NCBI GenBank assembly: GCA_000328365.1
Contig: KB302988.1
Span: forward strand, 109,244-173,243
Origin: Capitella teleta
Lineage: Eukaryota; Annelida; Polychaeta; Capitellidae
Direction: 5' to 3'
DNA length: 64,000 nucleotides
The translations under genes and the position numbers were made by a program. A model generated the notes under the pieces. That model saw only the letters and a program-made list of their open reading frames with translations, was not told the DNA's origin and did no database searches. Positions 49,401 through 60,734 of the stretch are shown here, piece after piece (position 1 is the first letter of the stretch; every line of letters begins with the position of its first letter).

Positions 49401-49480
49401 CAAGCGGAGAGTGGAGGTCACGGTGCTACGAAATGATGTACATCAACAAAATGTACATGTCAGCTTCATACTCAGCTTGA
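46457..49480 (+). CDS. Type II membrane protein with tandem METTL24-like methyltransferase domains
   Basis: Twelve exons join to 599 residues: 46457-46795, 46955-47052, 47181-47312, 47367-47441, 47492-47630, 47827-47966, 48114-48194, 48403-48525, 48652-48789, 48842-48916, 48971-49112, 49163-49480. A short cytosolic N-terminus precedes one membrane anchor (VFIIFGISCIIALQIL, about 25-41), so the domains should face the secretory lumen. Domain 1 (about 146-335) has the Methyltransf_22/METTL24 hallmarks DGGWNIC, CLVYSFGINNEWSFDDAV, EVKSFDP and VIDYLKMDIEYSEW, i.e. a SAM-binding Rossmann fold. Domain 2 (about 376-585) repeats the layout (CLVYLFETAEPSIF, DIIHIDVDTLGWELVDALL) but has lost DGGW, the glycine of motif I and the acidic strand-2 end, so it is probably non-catalytic. 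The substrate is unknown. AATAAA follows at 49515-49520. Confidence 0.88.
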
Positions 49481-49756
49481 TATTTTTTTGTTTAGAACAC
49501 AATTTTTACTGTAAAATAAAACTACATATAAATTATGTTATACCAAAATATAGCCTTAATATTTATTTACACCTGAGCCGAGGAAAACAAAAAATGTTGA
49601 TGTTGGTCATGTTATCGGTCAGAATTGAACTTGACAGGCCTGGGAGATTTACTCCTTGTGGAGAGGCCATTCTTGGTCAAACCTGATGTCTGAATTAATA
49701 CAAAAGCTACTAGTACTCATCAATTTTCTTTTCCGGTTAATGGCGTCATTAATTCT

Positions 49757-49815
49757 TGTGCTGGCCGAGTGGTTAGCGTGCTCGCTTCGAAACTGGATGT
49801 TTGAAGCTGGGATGG
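49757..49815 (+). mobile_element. tRNA-derived SINE head (fragment)
   Basis: GCTGGCCGAGTGGTTAGCGT matches a class II tRNA (Ser/Leu-type) 5' half with a near-perfect RNA polymerase III A box (TGGCCGAGTGG). It is followed by GCTCGCTTCGAAACTGGATG and a decayed B box (TTTGAAGCTGGG for GGTTCGAATCC). The acceptor stem does not close, so it is not a working tRNA gene but a SINE head. Confidence 0.55.
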
Positions 49816-52158
49816 ATTTGATGAACCGAATGCTCACAAGTCCGAAAAGCATATACATACATTGTAAAAAGCATAATACATTGTGAAAAGCATATACATA
49901 CATTGTAAAAGTATAATCATATTGATATCAATTAAGAAAAACTACTGAAAATTCAAATATTTATCTTCCAAATTACAGTTGAGGCGTGAGTTCAGGAGTA
50001 ATAGTGAGTTTTGTTTGAACATTAACCTCTAGAGCTCTTTTTCAAAGTGCATACTGGGACCTGAATATGGCCAAAATGAATGCAGTAGGCTTACATAAAA
50101 TTTGAAGATTGGTCGAACTGAATAATATTTAACCTTGGAATAATCTCTTCATTCAGCCTGCCTGTATTTCCATCTTAGGTGAAAATATTAAAGCTTCAAT
50201 GTTCTGTAATTTAGGTTATTTTTCAATGAACATTCTGCCGTACCATTCAGATGCCAACGAAGACTAGAAACACTCACAGTCGAATATCAACCTTGATGCC
50301 CGATATAACGTCCAATTCATGAAATATTCACCCTAATTAATCATTCCAGCATAAAATAATAATAACCTGACATCATTGTCATGGCATAAAAAGGACAAAA
50401 ACAGCGCATATTCAGTGGTTCTAATTCTCCCGCAAAATCGGTTTGATTCACAAATCTGCCGCTAGTGGAGCTACGAATGACGCCATAAGACCCCAGGTAT
50501 TCCACAAGGCAGCTGACGCCAAAAAATGTTACTACGGTCACGGATTAACACAAACGATTTGGTTTCGTCGGTCGCGTCGAGTCGGAAATCATTAATATCT
50601 TGAGTTGTAGGGTTAATATATATATATATATAATGTTTATTAATCGAAATACATTCACGGGTGTGATCCAAGCATTTCATTTAGGGGAAAAGAAAAGAAA
50701 AAAAAAAAAAAGAAAAAGAAAAAAAGAAAAACTTTTCACAAGACGTTTGAATTGAATAATTCTCACTCAATTTAACAATAAAAACAGATACAAAACAAAA
50801 TAATTTAGTATTTTGCCAATTTATGCGCAATAATTATGTGGTCGACTATCATGGAAATAAATTCACCCCATTCTCAACTGACAAAATCAAGTTCACAATA
50901 AGTACTAGGGTGAACAGATGAGCAAACGCTATGCCTAAGATTCAAGTTGATTAACTGCACTTCATTCCTCCGAGATTGTTAATCATTTGTATGCACTACA
51001 CTGCATCCTACAACCACTTACTAACAGGGAAGTAATAGCAAATTATTTAATTATCGCCCAAACCTAACTTCATTGAAATTGGAGTATGGGGTTTAAAGCA
51101 TATTCTTTTTTTTTTTCCACATCTCAACATGGAATTATGTGTGGGACTTTGACAGACCTGCTTGAATCCATTTTGCAAGGTTAGGTTTGTGTGATGAATG
51201 TTGTGTGTAAAATCTGTTATGTTTTTATAAATTATGTTTTTTTTTCTTATTTATTTTATTCATTTATAGCTAATATAATATCTGTCATGGTAATTGAGTT
51301 GAGATCTCTCTTATATATTTTTTTAATCATTTTTTAATTTATTTATTCGAGTATAACCAAACTGACTAACTAATAACTAAATAACTAAAGGGATAATTTT
51401 TCAAAATATAAATAGATAAATTAATAAATAAAAAAACAAATGAATCTTAAATAATTAATAACTGAATATTAATTAATTATAAATCATATAATAATTTATC
51501 ATTGATTACTACAATAATCAATTGATAAAATAAATGAGTAAGGAATTAGTGAACTGATTTTCTCATTCAATCAATGGCTTGTTTGCTGTTAATCAATTGA
51601 TTCATGCTTAATCCATTAATTAATTAGTTAATTAATTAATGATGCACATGAGCCCTAGCTAGCTGAGGTGATTCCATACAGCCGTCAACCATATTAATTG
51701 TTTTGATGGATTGAGTCTGCTGATGGAGTCTGGCTATGTATATATATATATCATTTATTTCGAAACAGTAACATTACAGTAATTAAATGAAGAGGAAAAA
51801 AAATAAAAAAAATAAAATAAAAAATATAGCAACTAAGCAAAATCTAGGCTATACATAAATGTTTAATAAGCAGTTCTAATTCATGTGATGTAAAAAAACT
51901 GTAATCACGATTGTCTCTAGCATTGCACAGGTCCACAATTGCCTGGGCAGAGCAGGAAGCTTCAATGTTCGCATCATTTGATGACAGCAAAAAATCTTTA
52001 CAATTAATTTCAAGCAAATCATGTAAGGTAGGAATATTCAGAGAATGACAAAGAGACCTTATATTACAGCCTGATATGGAAAAACTCTTTTGTGCAATTG
52101 AGGTGAGGAGGGTCAGGATGGGGTTGGTACTAATCATACAACTTTTGATGAATGTGCA

Positions 52159-52212
52159 GTATACTTGTATACTTGTATACAAGTATACAAGTATACAAGT
52201 ATACTTGTATAG
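52159..52212. repeat. Palindromic octamer array (ACTTGTAT / ACAAGTAT)
   Basis: Units of TATACTTG run into units of TATACAAG, then back to TATACTTG, so the tract is a tandem repeat with internal inversions and full self-complementarity, prone to cruciform formation. Confidence 0.9.
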
Positions 52213-54392
52213 TCATGTAAGTTGTATCCAAACATTGTGTTGCTCCCCATTTCACTCCGGTTATTGAATGTTTGACCTTCAATCGGAAGATTAAGGGGTT
52301 ATTTCAATTTCCCTAATATGGATGCATCATATAGAGACCGAAGTATATTTTCTCTCTGGTCAATATACTCATAAATTTATGCTGCTGACAAAAAATTCAG
52401 ATTCTTATTGTGTGATAGCTATTAGCATTTTAGCTAGACGAGCGCGCATATATACATATACATGTATATTGTATAGGAAGATCGGGAGCCGTTAGCTAAC
52501 AGGTCCCGACGACACACGTGTGCCTGTGTGGCGGTCGGATACCATTAGCCTAACGGGTACAGATATACGTCTGTTCCCTTTCTCTAACGGTACAGATAGG
52601 AAAATCGGGTGACTATATACCTATCTCAAACCGTAAGCCTAACGCTAAATCCCTATTAACCATAACCCTTGAATTCAGACTTGTCAGCATTTGGACTTAT
52701 TCACATTCGGCTTAAAGAGTCGTTCCCTTCGAAGTCAGTCACAAACCTCGTGTCCTTATGTATGTTATGTAAATACTTAACTCCTGCTTACCTCTTTAGA
52801 CCACACATAAGCCTGAATTGCTTAGTGTATTATAAAATTGTTTAGTTTCCTATTTTTCCTATTTTCCTATTTTTCGTGTACATTAGACACGGAAGTTTAT
52901 ACTCTGCTTGGTAGAAAAACTAGCTTTTTATCTGCCCAACACACGCTTAAGCACTTCGGCTTCAAGTTACAATCCCACGATCCTTGACTTGTAAAATTAA
53001 AATTCCCACCGCTCGCTCACACAGGAAAATGATATTTATAAAATGGTTTCCCTATTTAAATGTCCTAATTTTTTCCCCTCTGCAGGCGCATAATTATTAT
53101 ATATTTGATGTAAATTTTGTGGAAGCTGGAATCTTCAAACATTCGCAAACTCATTATCTGGATTAGACCATTCAGTAAAGGACAGGTTAGAGTGGTTTAT
53201 GTATCACTCCCCTTCCACGAGTGTACAAACGTCTGGTCTAAGAATGAAATATAATTACTAGAAACAATATGTTTCCTCACAATTGCCAAACTACTTCCTA
53301 TTAGAGGTGTGCGTTCTAATAACAGTGCGATGTACTTCGAGTATTGGGTATCCGACTTACTGAGGCTAATGCATATGGATGTTTGTTGTTTGTTGTTATA
53401 ACAAGTGTATATAAAGAGCATTCTGAACTAAGTAAATGGTCAGTGGCGGTCAATTTAGAGGTCAGCTTGAGTTGGTATATTTAACAATTGGTCAATAAAT
53501 GATCTTTAGTTTTTTCATATCTGCATATTAATTGAGAAATGAGCCGTGAATTGGATAATTTAATAGCAAGTCGCTTCAGGCGAAGAATAATCCAGTCAAG
53601 TTAGACCCCGCACTTAGTTAGGGTAAAATAAATCCATAAAATCTAATTTGACTATGAATTGATAATAATTCTGGGAGATAAAAATTAATTGCAAAATAGT
53701 GATTATACATTAGTCCGAAAATCGACAGCTTCAATCATAATTGTAGACTATTTTGTAAGTTTTCCTCCATTCTTGTCCTCTCCACTTCCTGTTCTTCCTT
53801 TTATTTGTGTGTTGTCTTGTATATAAGGAGTTAAGTGCTTTAACAAGGACACAGGGCTGGCCTGCACCAACAGTGGTCAGTGCTAAGACCTTTCATACTT
53901 TATTCTCCTTTTTGTTTCTATGCTTTACGATCGCATTATTCGTCGTGTCTTGCGCATATAAACATGAGTAAGCAATCAAGATGTATTGATAATAATATGC
54001 ATGTTTGGATAATAAAAGTAAAGATAATACGAATTTGTTGGACAAAATACAACACAACTTTGGCCCAAAAGTGTATTGCACTGAGATTGAGAACGAAATT
54101 GAAATCGATTTTCGTGCATGAAATTAAAAGCCACGAAAGAGGCGTTTCGTCCGTTGATGATTAATGCTACTATAGTGTGACATATTCAACAAATTTCAAG
54201 TGAACACAACGAGTAAAGGGTTTGCCAAAATTCCTGAGATTTCTGTCAACCGTCGATTATTCGGATGTATGCCAGGCCCTGGATATCCCTGCACCCCTTA
54301 ATTATTTCTCTACGCTTAAAATATTCAAGCATCCTACGAATTCAACAGAACTTCTTTGAGCTCGCACGTTAGACACGACAGCAGAGAGCAGC

Positions 54393-56406
54393 ATGAAGGC
54401 TGTTTTGCTCATCGTTCTCCTGCACTCTGCAATCGCACAGCAATTGGGCGGGGAAGCAGACAGTCGGCTGTCTCGTTTGGAAATCCAGCTTCAGCAGTTG
54501 AAGCAAGCCTTCCAGCTGATGGAACACCAAATGTCAACGATGGAAGTGCGTACGGCGACTCAGATTGCAAACATCACGGAATATATGACGTCACAAAGCT
54601 CATCACACCGGCAGCACCAGTGCTGCGATGTTGCAAGTTCGATTGTGAGAGACTTCAACCAGATTCAAATGGAATTGCTTGAGCAATATTCCCAGGCCTT
54701 GGAATTACAGTTGTTCGAATTACGTGGACATATCCAATCGGTCGGTGATCAACTTTCTTCGACGGATGACCGCATTTCCACCCGATTCAATGTCCTAGAG
54801 ACAGCCGCAAGACGTACGTATGTTTTGTTTAACATCTTAGAATACTAAATGTAAAGAAAAGATGCTCAGCTAGACTGCACAAGCATTCTGTGAATCCAAC
54901 AGCCCTCATTAATTTGAGCTCACGTAATCACATGATCATTTCGTGGATCAATGTTGATTTGTATTTGTCTTTTTTATCTTTTATAATAAGTTGTCAACAC
55001 CGATTTAGCAAGTCCCTTGTACGGGCTTTCTTCCTTAAAGCCAATCAAACAACTACAAAGTCCCAGCAATAAACTGTCTCTCAGAAAATAAAAGAACAAA
55101 AAACAGTCCAGCCAATTGTGAGTTATCATACTGTACTGTAATAATATATTCAGTCAAATTATTTGAAAAGTATTATCAGTCAATAGTTCAATATCAGTCA
55201 ATAGTTCTGTCTGTTGTTATAGCGAATTTAATATTGGAAAATTTATATGAACAACCAAAGACTCTCTATTAAGATGGACGCGCTGCTCTCATAGGCGCCA
55301 GCATAAACAGTTACGCAACGCACGCTAAGTGGCTGGTCGAGTGTTAATAACTTCCGGTCTTCTGCTATTGTTATTTTCCGCTCGTTGACTCCTCGTTGAC
55401 TCCGCTCGTTGAGAAATTTAAAGGCCAGCTCTTCTTTATTATTCGACTCTAAACCACCGAAAATGGACCTGAATGGTGTAATTGACTTCATTGAAAGCCA
55501 AGATGACGATGCATTCGTCCTAACAAGCTGTGAAACATCCTTTGAGGATGATCTTTGACTGGGAAGAGGTCGATTTTGGGAAATCTTGGAGACGATGAAA
55601 ACGCAGCACAGCAACATTTCTTCACCACTGGACCAAGATTTCGCCAAATGTTTGGATGAGTTAAGTAATTATATATTCCTACCTGTGATGGATACATTAC
55701 TTGTAACTAAATTAGAATGCTTGTAAATTTAATTGAAGACATGCTAAAAAGGTATTTGATTTCTTTTACAGGGCATTTGGATCACTTCGAAAGCCTGATT
55801 GAGGAGCTGGAAACCATTTCAAGAGCCTCAGTCTGCCATTGGGAAAAGGTGCACTGCTTTCTTACATCTCAGAAAATTCAAGACATGTGCATCATTAATC
55901 ACAACATTAATTCTGTGGTTGTCCTTCAAGTAGCACTCCAGTTCTGTGAGGACATCGTCACTCGACCAGCAAACTTTGCCCCCAATCCAAAGACGTCAAT
56001 ACTGAGACTGTGACTGACCATCAGAGTGAGATCATTATGTACATAATTGGAGCCGTTCTCCACAAGTTGAAGAAGCCGTATGCTCGCTCTAATCGAAGTG
56101 ATGACCTGGATGTCATTAAAGGCCTCATCAGCCACGAAAACAAGAAAGACCCGAGACCATCACTCATTGCGGTCAAGTCAAGGGGAGGGCTGTTGACTTT
56201 TGTTGAGGCGCTGGAGCCCCTTATGCGAATTGCATATCAGAAGTTTAAAACAGGCCTGAAGTCATCAGGCCTCTTCAGCGTAGAAGTCATGGCAACATGC
56301 TTTCCTGAGGAGTCATCCATCTCTGACCTGGATGACAGTCATGAACAATATTATGAGACTTTTTCACGAAATTATGTGCCACCATAAATGCTTCTTGTTC
56401 TTGGAG

Positions 56407-56439
<33 letters not shown>

Positions 56440-56626
56440 TACCGGCAAAGGAAAGGCGGGGATCTAAGCTCACAGACAACAGAACATTATTGATTCATAA
56501 CCATATTTTTTCATCATTTTTCATTATTATATTTTCACATTATTTATTTGATGGGATTTTTGAAATAAATCAGAAACCAAAAAGATAATAATTTTGTCTT
56601 TCTTTCAAATTTTTTTATTGTGGGGG

Positions 56627-56664
<38 letters not shown>

Positions 56665-58378
56665 TGCAATAAAAAGTGATCAATAAGTTTTCAGCAGTCC
56701 TCCTCTTGATGGGGCATGAAGAGAGGACAACTGGATCCGTTGTCCTTTTGGATTCTCTTGTGTTGCCCTTTGCGGGCATCTGCAAAGCCAAGCATCGTTG
56801 GATCCGCAGCTTGTTTTCTTGATAACTGCAAATGTAGATAATTGTTTATAATTATATATATCTAGGCACAAAGCAATACTCAACTAAGGTCATGCATATG
56901 AAATAACATGAATATTTGTACCAAAATTTAAATAACTCACCCTAACTGGTAGTACAAGATTGGGTTGGGTTTTCCTTGCGCTATTGTTGACGATCTACTG
57001 ACGAAACCGGAAGTGTCCAGCTCTCGATAGCCGTCGGCTGCTCGCAGTTAAAGCTCAGCCGCTTGCTAGCTGAGCGGCGCGTCCATCTTAATAGAGAGTC
57101 TTTGTGAACAACAAATAGCATGTATCTGGTAACACATCAATTACCTTATAAGTCTACAGCATAATAACTGGCGCCGTATCACCCAAATGGGTTGAGTGGA
57201 GCAGTGAAACCTCATCATGCCTCATGCGCCTATAGTATAATAAATGTTTAGAAAATGAGACTGAAAATTTTGCAATGTAACTTTCTTTTGTTGTGAAACG
57301 AAGCAAAACTTGACTTATAATGTTTAGCCAATCACTTGATATCTCAGCTGCACTTCCTATTAGTTATCATCCTCCCAGATGGGATAAGCATGCTATGGGG
57401 TGTAGTGCAGTTTCGTTCTGGAATTCACTCCTGATAAATGATTTGACGGATTGGAAGAACAGAAGCAAACTTCCGTAACCATGAAATAACATTCAGCTTC
57501 CAGAAACCTGTTGAATGCTGATTATTTTAAGATGCAACGAGCTGCAAAGAACTTCAGAACCGAGGGCACCACCTGAGTGGAGTGTATAACATTTGGTCAC
57601 CCGATATTGACGACAATACCATGAAGGTCTATTGTGATATGGTGACGGATGGTGGTGGGTGGCTCGTGAGTTATCTTTGTGCGCATGAAGTTTGTACCTT
57701 TAACTGAATCGTCTTTCAGGTAATTCAGAGACGCAAGGATGGCAGCCAAGATTTTAATCGCAATTGGGCTGAATACGCCACAGGATTTGGAGATCTGAGC
57801 GGAGAGTTTTGGTTGGGTGAGCAGGCGATAATATTATTGTCTAGTGCATGCAGTTAATAATGGATGTTTTGGCTTTGCGATATCCTATGCATCAATCTAA
57901 ATTATAGCAGAGCTTTAAATTTTAAACAAATAATTGTGTACCTGTTGTAGCAATAGTGTTACTCCATATTTTAATGATCTTATAAGGTCAGAAGATTATT
58001 TGATATTTTTTTTCATCGAGATTAAACAAGGCTGATATTAATTCCGAGTGTACCTTTAAAAAAAGAAGAAACATAATGAAGCAACAAGTTTATCTGTAAT
58101 CTCTGAGCAACACACAGGATCTGAGGCAGTTGTGATCGATGCGCTTCAATATTGTAACCTGATCACCAAGTGTCTCATGGGAACAGATAATGCACGTGCA
58201 CCATCAGCACGTGCGAAGAATTTTATGTCTCGCCATAGCTGTTCTCATGAATATTCATGTATCGATAATTTTTTATTGACTTTCAAATGTTTGATAGAGC
58301 AGAGAATTCTAACAAATTATTCCAATAATTATTATATTATATTATATTATTTCAATAATTATTAGAATAATGAACGGG

Positions 58379-58410
<32 letters not shown>

Positions 58411-59089
58411 TATATCTGCTAAAAAGTTTAGATTTATATTTATTTATTATTAAATTTAGATTTAGATATATATTATATACAATATTATCCTTACATGCTG
58501 ATATAATAGAATGCAAAAAAGAAAAAATACGAAAAAAAACAAAAAAAACATCAAAATTAATTTTCGATCAACCAATAAGACGTCTGAACTCACCCTGCAC
58601 TTGTTCTCATTTATTTAATTGCAGGCAATCAAAACCTCCATTCTCTCACATCCAACCAGGAGCAGGAGGTGAGGATTGACCTCAAGGACTACGAGGAGAC
58701 AGCATTCGCCAAATACGCAACATTCAGCGTTGGAACGCAGTCCGATAAATTCCGTCTGTCCATTGGTGGCTATTCTGGTGATGCTGGTGAGTTAGCATCG
58801 CGGTCAACAATTCGATGCAACGGTGAATTATGTTTCAGGGGACAGCATGGGTTATCATGATGACATCCCATTTAGTACGAAGGACGCTGATAATGACAAT
58901 TGGGTTTTTGCCTGTGCCATTACTGACCAGGGTGGCTGGTGGTATAACGCCTGTCAGAACGCCTGCCTGAACTGCCGCTATCTAAATGGCAGCTATACTG
59001 GTCATATACATGGCACCAATTGGGGCACATGGAAAGGATCACGCTACTCAATCCAGTATGCTGAGATGAAGATTCGCCCTAGGAGCTGA
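54393..59089 (+). CDS. Secreted coiled-coil fibrinogen-related protein (FReD)
   Basis: Five exons join to 354 residues: 54393-54813, 57532-57665, 57720-57816, 58625-58786 and 58839-59089. It opens with a signal peptide (MKAVLLIVLLHSAIAQ). A heptad-rich coiled coil follows (about 25-140, including SRLSRLEIQLQQLKQAF and LELQLFELRGHIQSVGDQL) with a CC pair at HQCCDV that could cross-link chains. The fibrinogen globe (about 142-354) shows SCKELQNRGHHLSGVYNIW, DGGGWLVIQRRKDGSQDFNR, the calcium-site loop TKDADNDNW, GGWWYNAC and a YAEMKIRPRS end. This is the ficolin/tenascin/angiopoietin-type fold, an extracellular recognition domain in innate immunity or matrix. Odd: after GGWWYNAC the segment reads QNACLNCRYLNGSY, with two extra cysteines and about four extra residues compared with the usual CHxANLNGxY. 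Intron 1 holds a P-type transposon. ATTAAA near 59190 is a possible poly(A) signal. Confidence 0.92.
55248..55255 (+). repeat. Target site duplication, left copy
   Basis: TGAACAAC directly before the left terminal inverted repeat; identical to 57105-57112 on the other side. Confidence 0.92.
55256..57104 (+). mobile_element. P-superfamily DNA transposon, 1849 bp, internally degenerate
   Basis: The ends are 33-bp terminal inverted repeats starting CAAAGACTCTCTATTAAGAT with one mismatch (55256-55288 and 57072-57104). The flanks are a perfect 8-bp target duplication (TGAACAAC), the length typical of P elements. A second, internal inverted repeat ACTTCCGGT lies 94 and 90 bases from the ends (55350-55358, 57006-57014), another P-element trait. 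The interior on the plus strand holds a short ATG frame at 55463-55558 and a 3' frame at 56010-56387 with MYIIGAVLHKLKKP and LIAVKSRGGLLTFVEALEPL, resembling the C-terminal region of P/THAP9 transposases. A full transposase of about 750-900 residues does not fit, so this copy is non-autonomous. Two long A runs (about 56406-56436, 56628-56662) lie inside. It sits in the first intron of the fibrinogen-related gene, same orientation. Confidence 0.85.
56010..56387 (+). pseudogene. P/THAP9-like transposase C-terminal remnant
   Basis: Open frame without an upstream ATG (first ATG at 56037) inside the P-like element. YIIGAVLHKLKK recalls the YxAGYxxxKLKK block, and AVKSRGGLLTF the KSRGGL block, of P-type transposases. 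The THAP zinc finger and the acidic catalytic core are absent. A fragment at 55768-56012 (GHLDHFESLIEELETISRAS and following) precedes it in another frame and may be an earlier exon. Confidence 0.6.
57105..57112 (+). repeat. Target site duplication, right copy
   Basis: TGAACAAC directly after the right terminal inverted repeat; identical to 55248-55255. Confidence 0.92.
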
Positions 59090-59199
59090 TGCCATTCAAA
59101 CGATTGGTCTGATCAGAACATGAATGTTTATTATATAAAACGTAATTAATAGGAAGTTATACAAGACCAACAATTCTATTTTGGTTTTGATTAAAAAAA

Positions 59200-60430
59200 A
59201 AATATAGAAACGTGAATGTCGTTAGATAAATTTTTGGATATAAGGCAAAGTAATATTTGGAATTGTTACATTTTTATGTTTGAAACAGGTGTTGCTCAAG
59301 AGTAATCGGAAAGCAGAATGGAGATTCAGTTACAAGTAGAATTGCAGCCTAAAATATCATGTAAAAATCATAAACTCGTCAGCCGCTCGGCATTGGGTCA
59401 ACGTGACTTCAAAGCTCGTACTGCAATATAATAATATAATCAAGGCTAGCTGGATCTATTGACTGTTCAACACGATTTGTTGGGTGAAAAGTGCCTTATG
59501 ATTATATTTATTGATCACTAACAAGACATTACAAGCATCATATCTACATTTACAACACTAACTCGGTGCTTCTGACCAGTTTCCCCCTCCCTCCCTGTCG
59601 AATATTCATGAATCCAGTATTAAACATATATATAATAACAATTGAGTTCAAAAGTTAAACTAAGCCAGTAACTTGATATTGACCATAATTTATTGACCAT
59701 AAGAAACAACACCACTTGGCATACTACGGCGGTTGGCATGTATGCACCCTCAAGACACAATAATCAGCATGTATTGAAGGTGCAGTGGCGCTTTTGTTAA
59801 TGGGAAATGGGAAAATAAAAGACTCGGCTGAGTTTGGCTATTTTCATGGTGAGGTGATATCGTCCGATGTTGAGTCATGAAGTATCCTCACGGGTCGCAA
59901 AAAGTGATGGTCACGGATAAATTGGCTGCTACAACATGAGGTAAGACAACACCAAATAAACGCCCAGTAAAGTCATACTTTTCACTGATGGACACGGAGC
60001 AAGTGTAACATAATTGACTGGATACGAGGGATAAAAATTAACCAAAATAACCTTCGAGGCGAAATTATTCAGCAGCACAATTAAGACGCAATCCCATATG
60101 ACCATGAAATTCGCCTTCAGAGTGATAAACCAGTTTATGCCACTAAAATTAACTTCTAACTTAATCTAAGGCATGGCATCGTGACAACGATCCTATTGTC
60201 TTCACTTGTCAAATATTATTGCCTATTATATCTGACTGCCTAATTACATAAGTCGATTAAATAATCATAATTATAACATACCATCAACGCGGGCGTTGGG
60301 ATTTTGCGAGAGTGATCTATGTGGTTATTTCTGAGCGTTCATTATGTATGATTTATTCACTCAAACACTTGAAGCTGATAGGCTGGCAGTCTCTTTGAGT
60401 GGTTTTAGAAATAGTAATATTAGATTAAAC
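59200..60430. other. Intergenic, no gene recognised
   Basis: AT-rich DNA between the fibrinogen-related gene and the gap that cuts the GPCR gene. On the minus strand just left of the gap (60438 to about 60364) one frame reads ISVFNLILLFLKPLKETASL up to a stop and could be the receptor's last helix and tail, but this is weak. Confidence 0.4.
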
Positions 60431-60438
60431 ACTGAGAT

Positions 60439-60734
60439 NNNNNNNNNNNNNNNNNNNNNNNNNNNNNNNNNNNNNNNNNNNNNNNNNNNNNNNNNNNNNN
60501 NNNNNNNNNNNNNNNNNNNNNNNNNNNNNNNNNNNNNNNNNNNNNNNNNNNNNNNNNNNNNNNNNNNNNNNNNNNNNNNNNNNNNNNNNNNNNNNNNNNN
60601 NNNNNNNNNNNNNNNNNNNNNNNNNNNNNNNNNNNNNNNNNNNNNNNNNNNNNNNNNNNNNNNNNNNNNNNNNNNNNNNNNNNNNNNNNNNNNNNNNNNN
60701 NNNNNNNNNNNNNNNNNNNNNNNNNNNNNNNNNN
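60439..60734. other. Scaffold gap (296 N)
   Basis: 296 undetermined bases interrupting the GPCR gene. The non-round length suggests an estimated gap size. Confidence 0.95.

Larger units (their letters stand above)
49500..54390. other. Intergenic region, AT-rich, with SINE remnant and simple repeats
   Basis: Apart from a tRNA-derived SINE head at 49.76 kb, this stretch holds A-rich tracts (50690-50730), TA repeats (50617-50632, 51740-51751), a palindromic octamer array (52159-52212) and a weakly repetitive block at 52470-52670. The 112-codon frame at 51844-52182 (-) may be transposon-derived but I could not assign it. Confidence 0.5.

Noticed and set aside
49757-49815. Functional tRNA gene
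   Set aside because: The A box is good, but the B box is decayed and no acceptor stem closes, so it is called a SINE head.
51844-52182. 112-codon minus-strand frame (SIAQKSFSISGCNIRSLCHS...)
   Set aside because: Possibly a transposon remnant, but I could not match it to a reverse transcriptase or transposase block, and its start lies in the octamer array.
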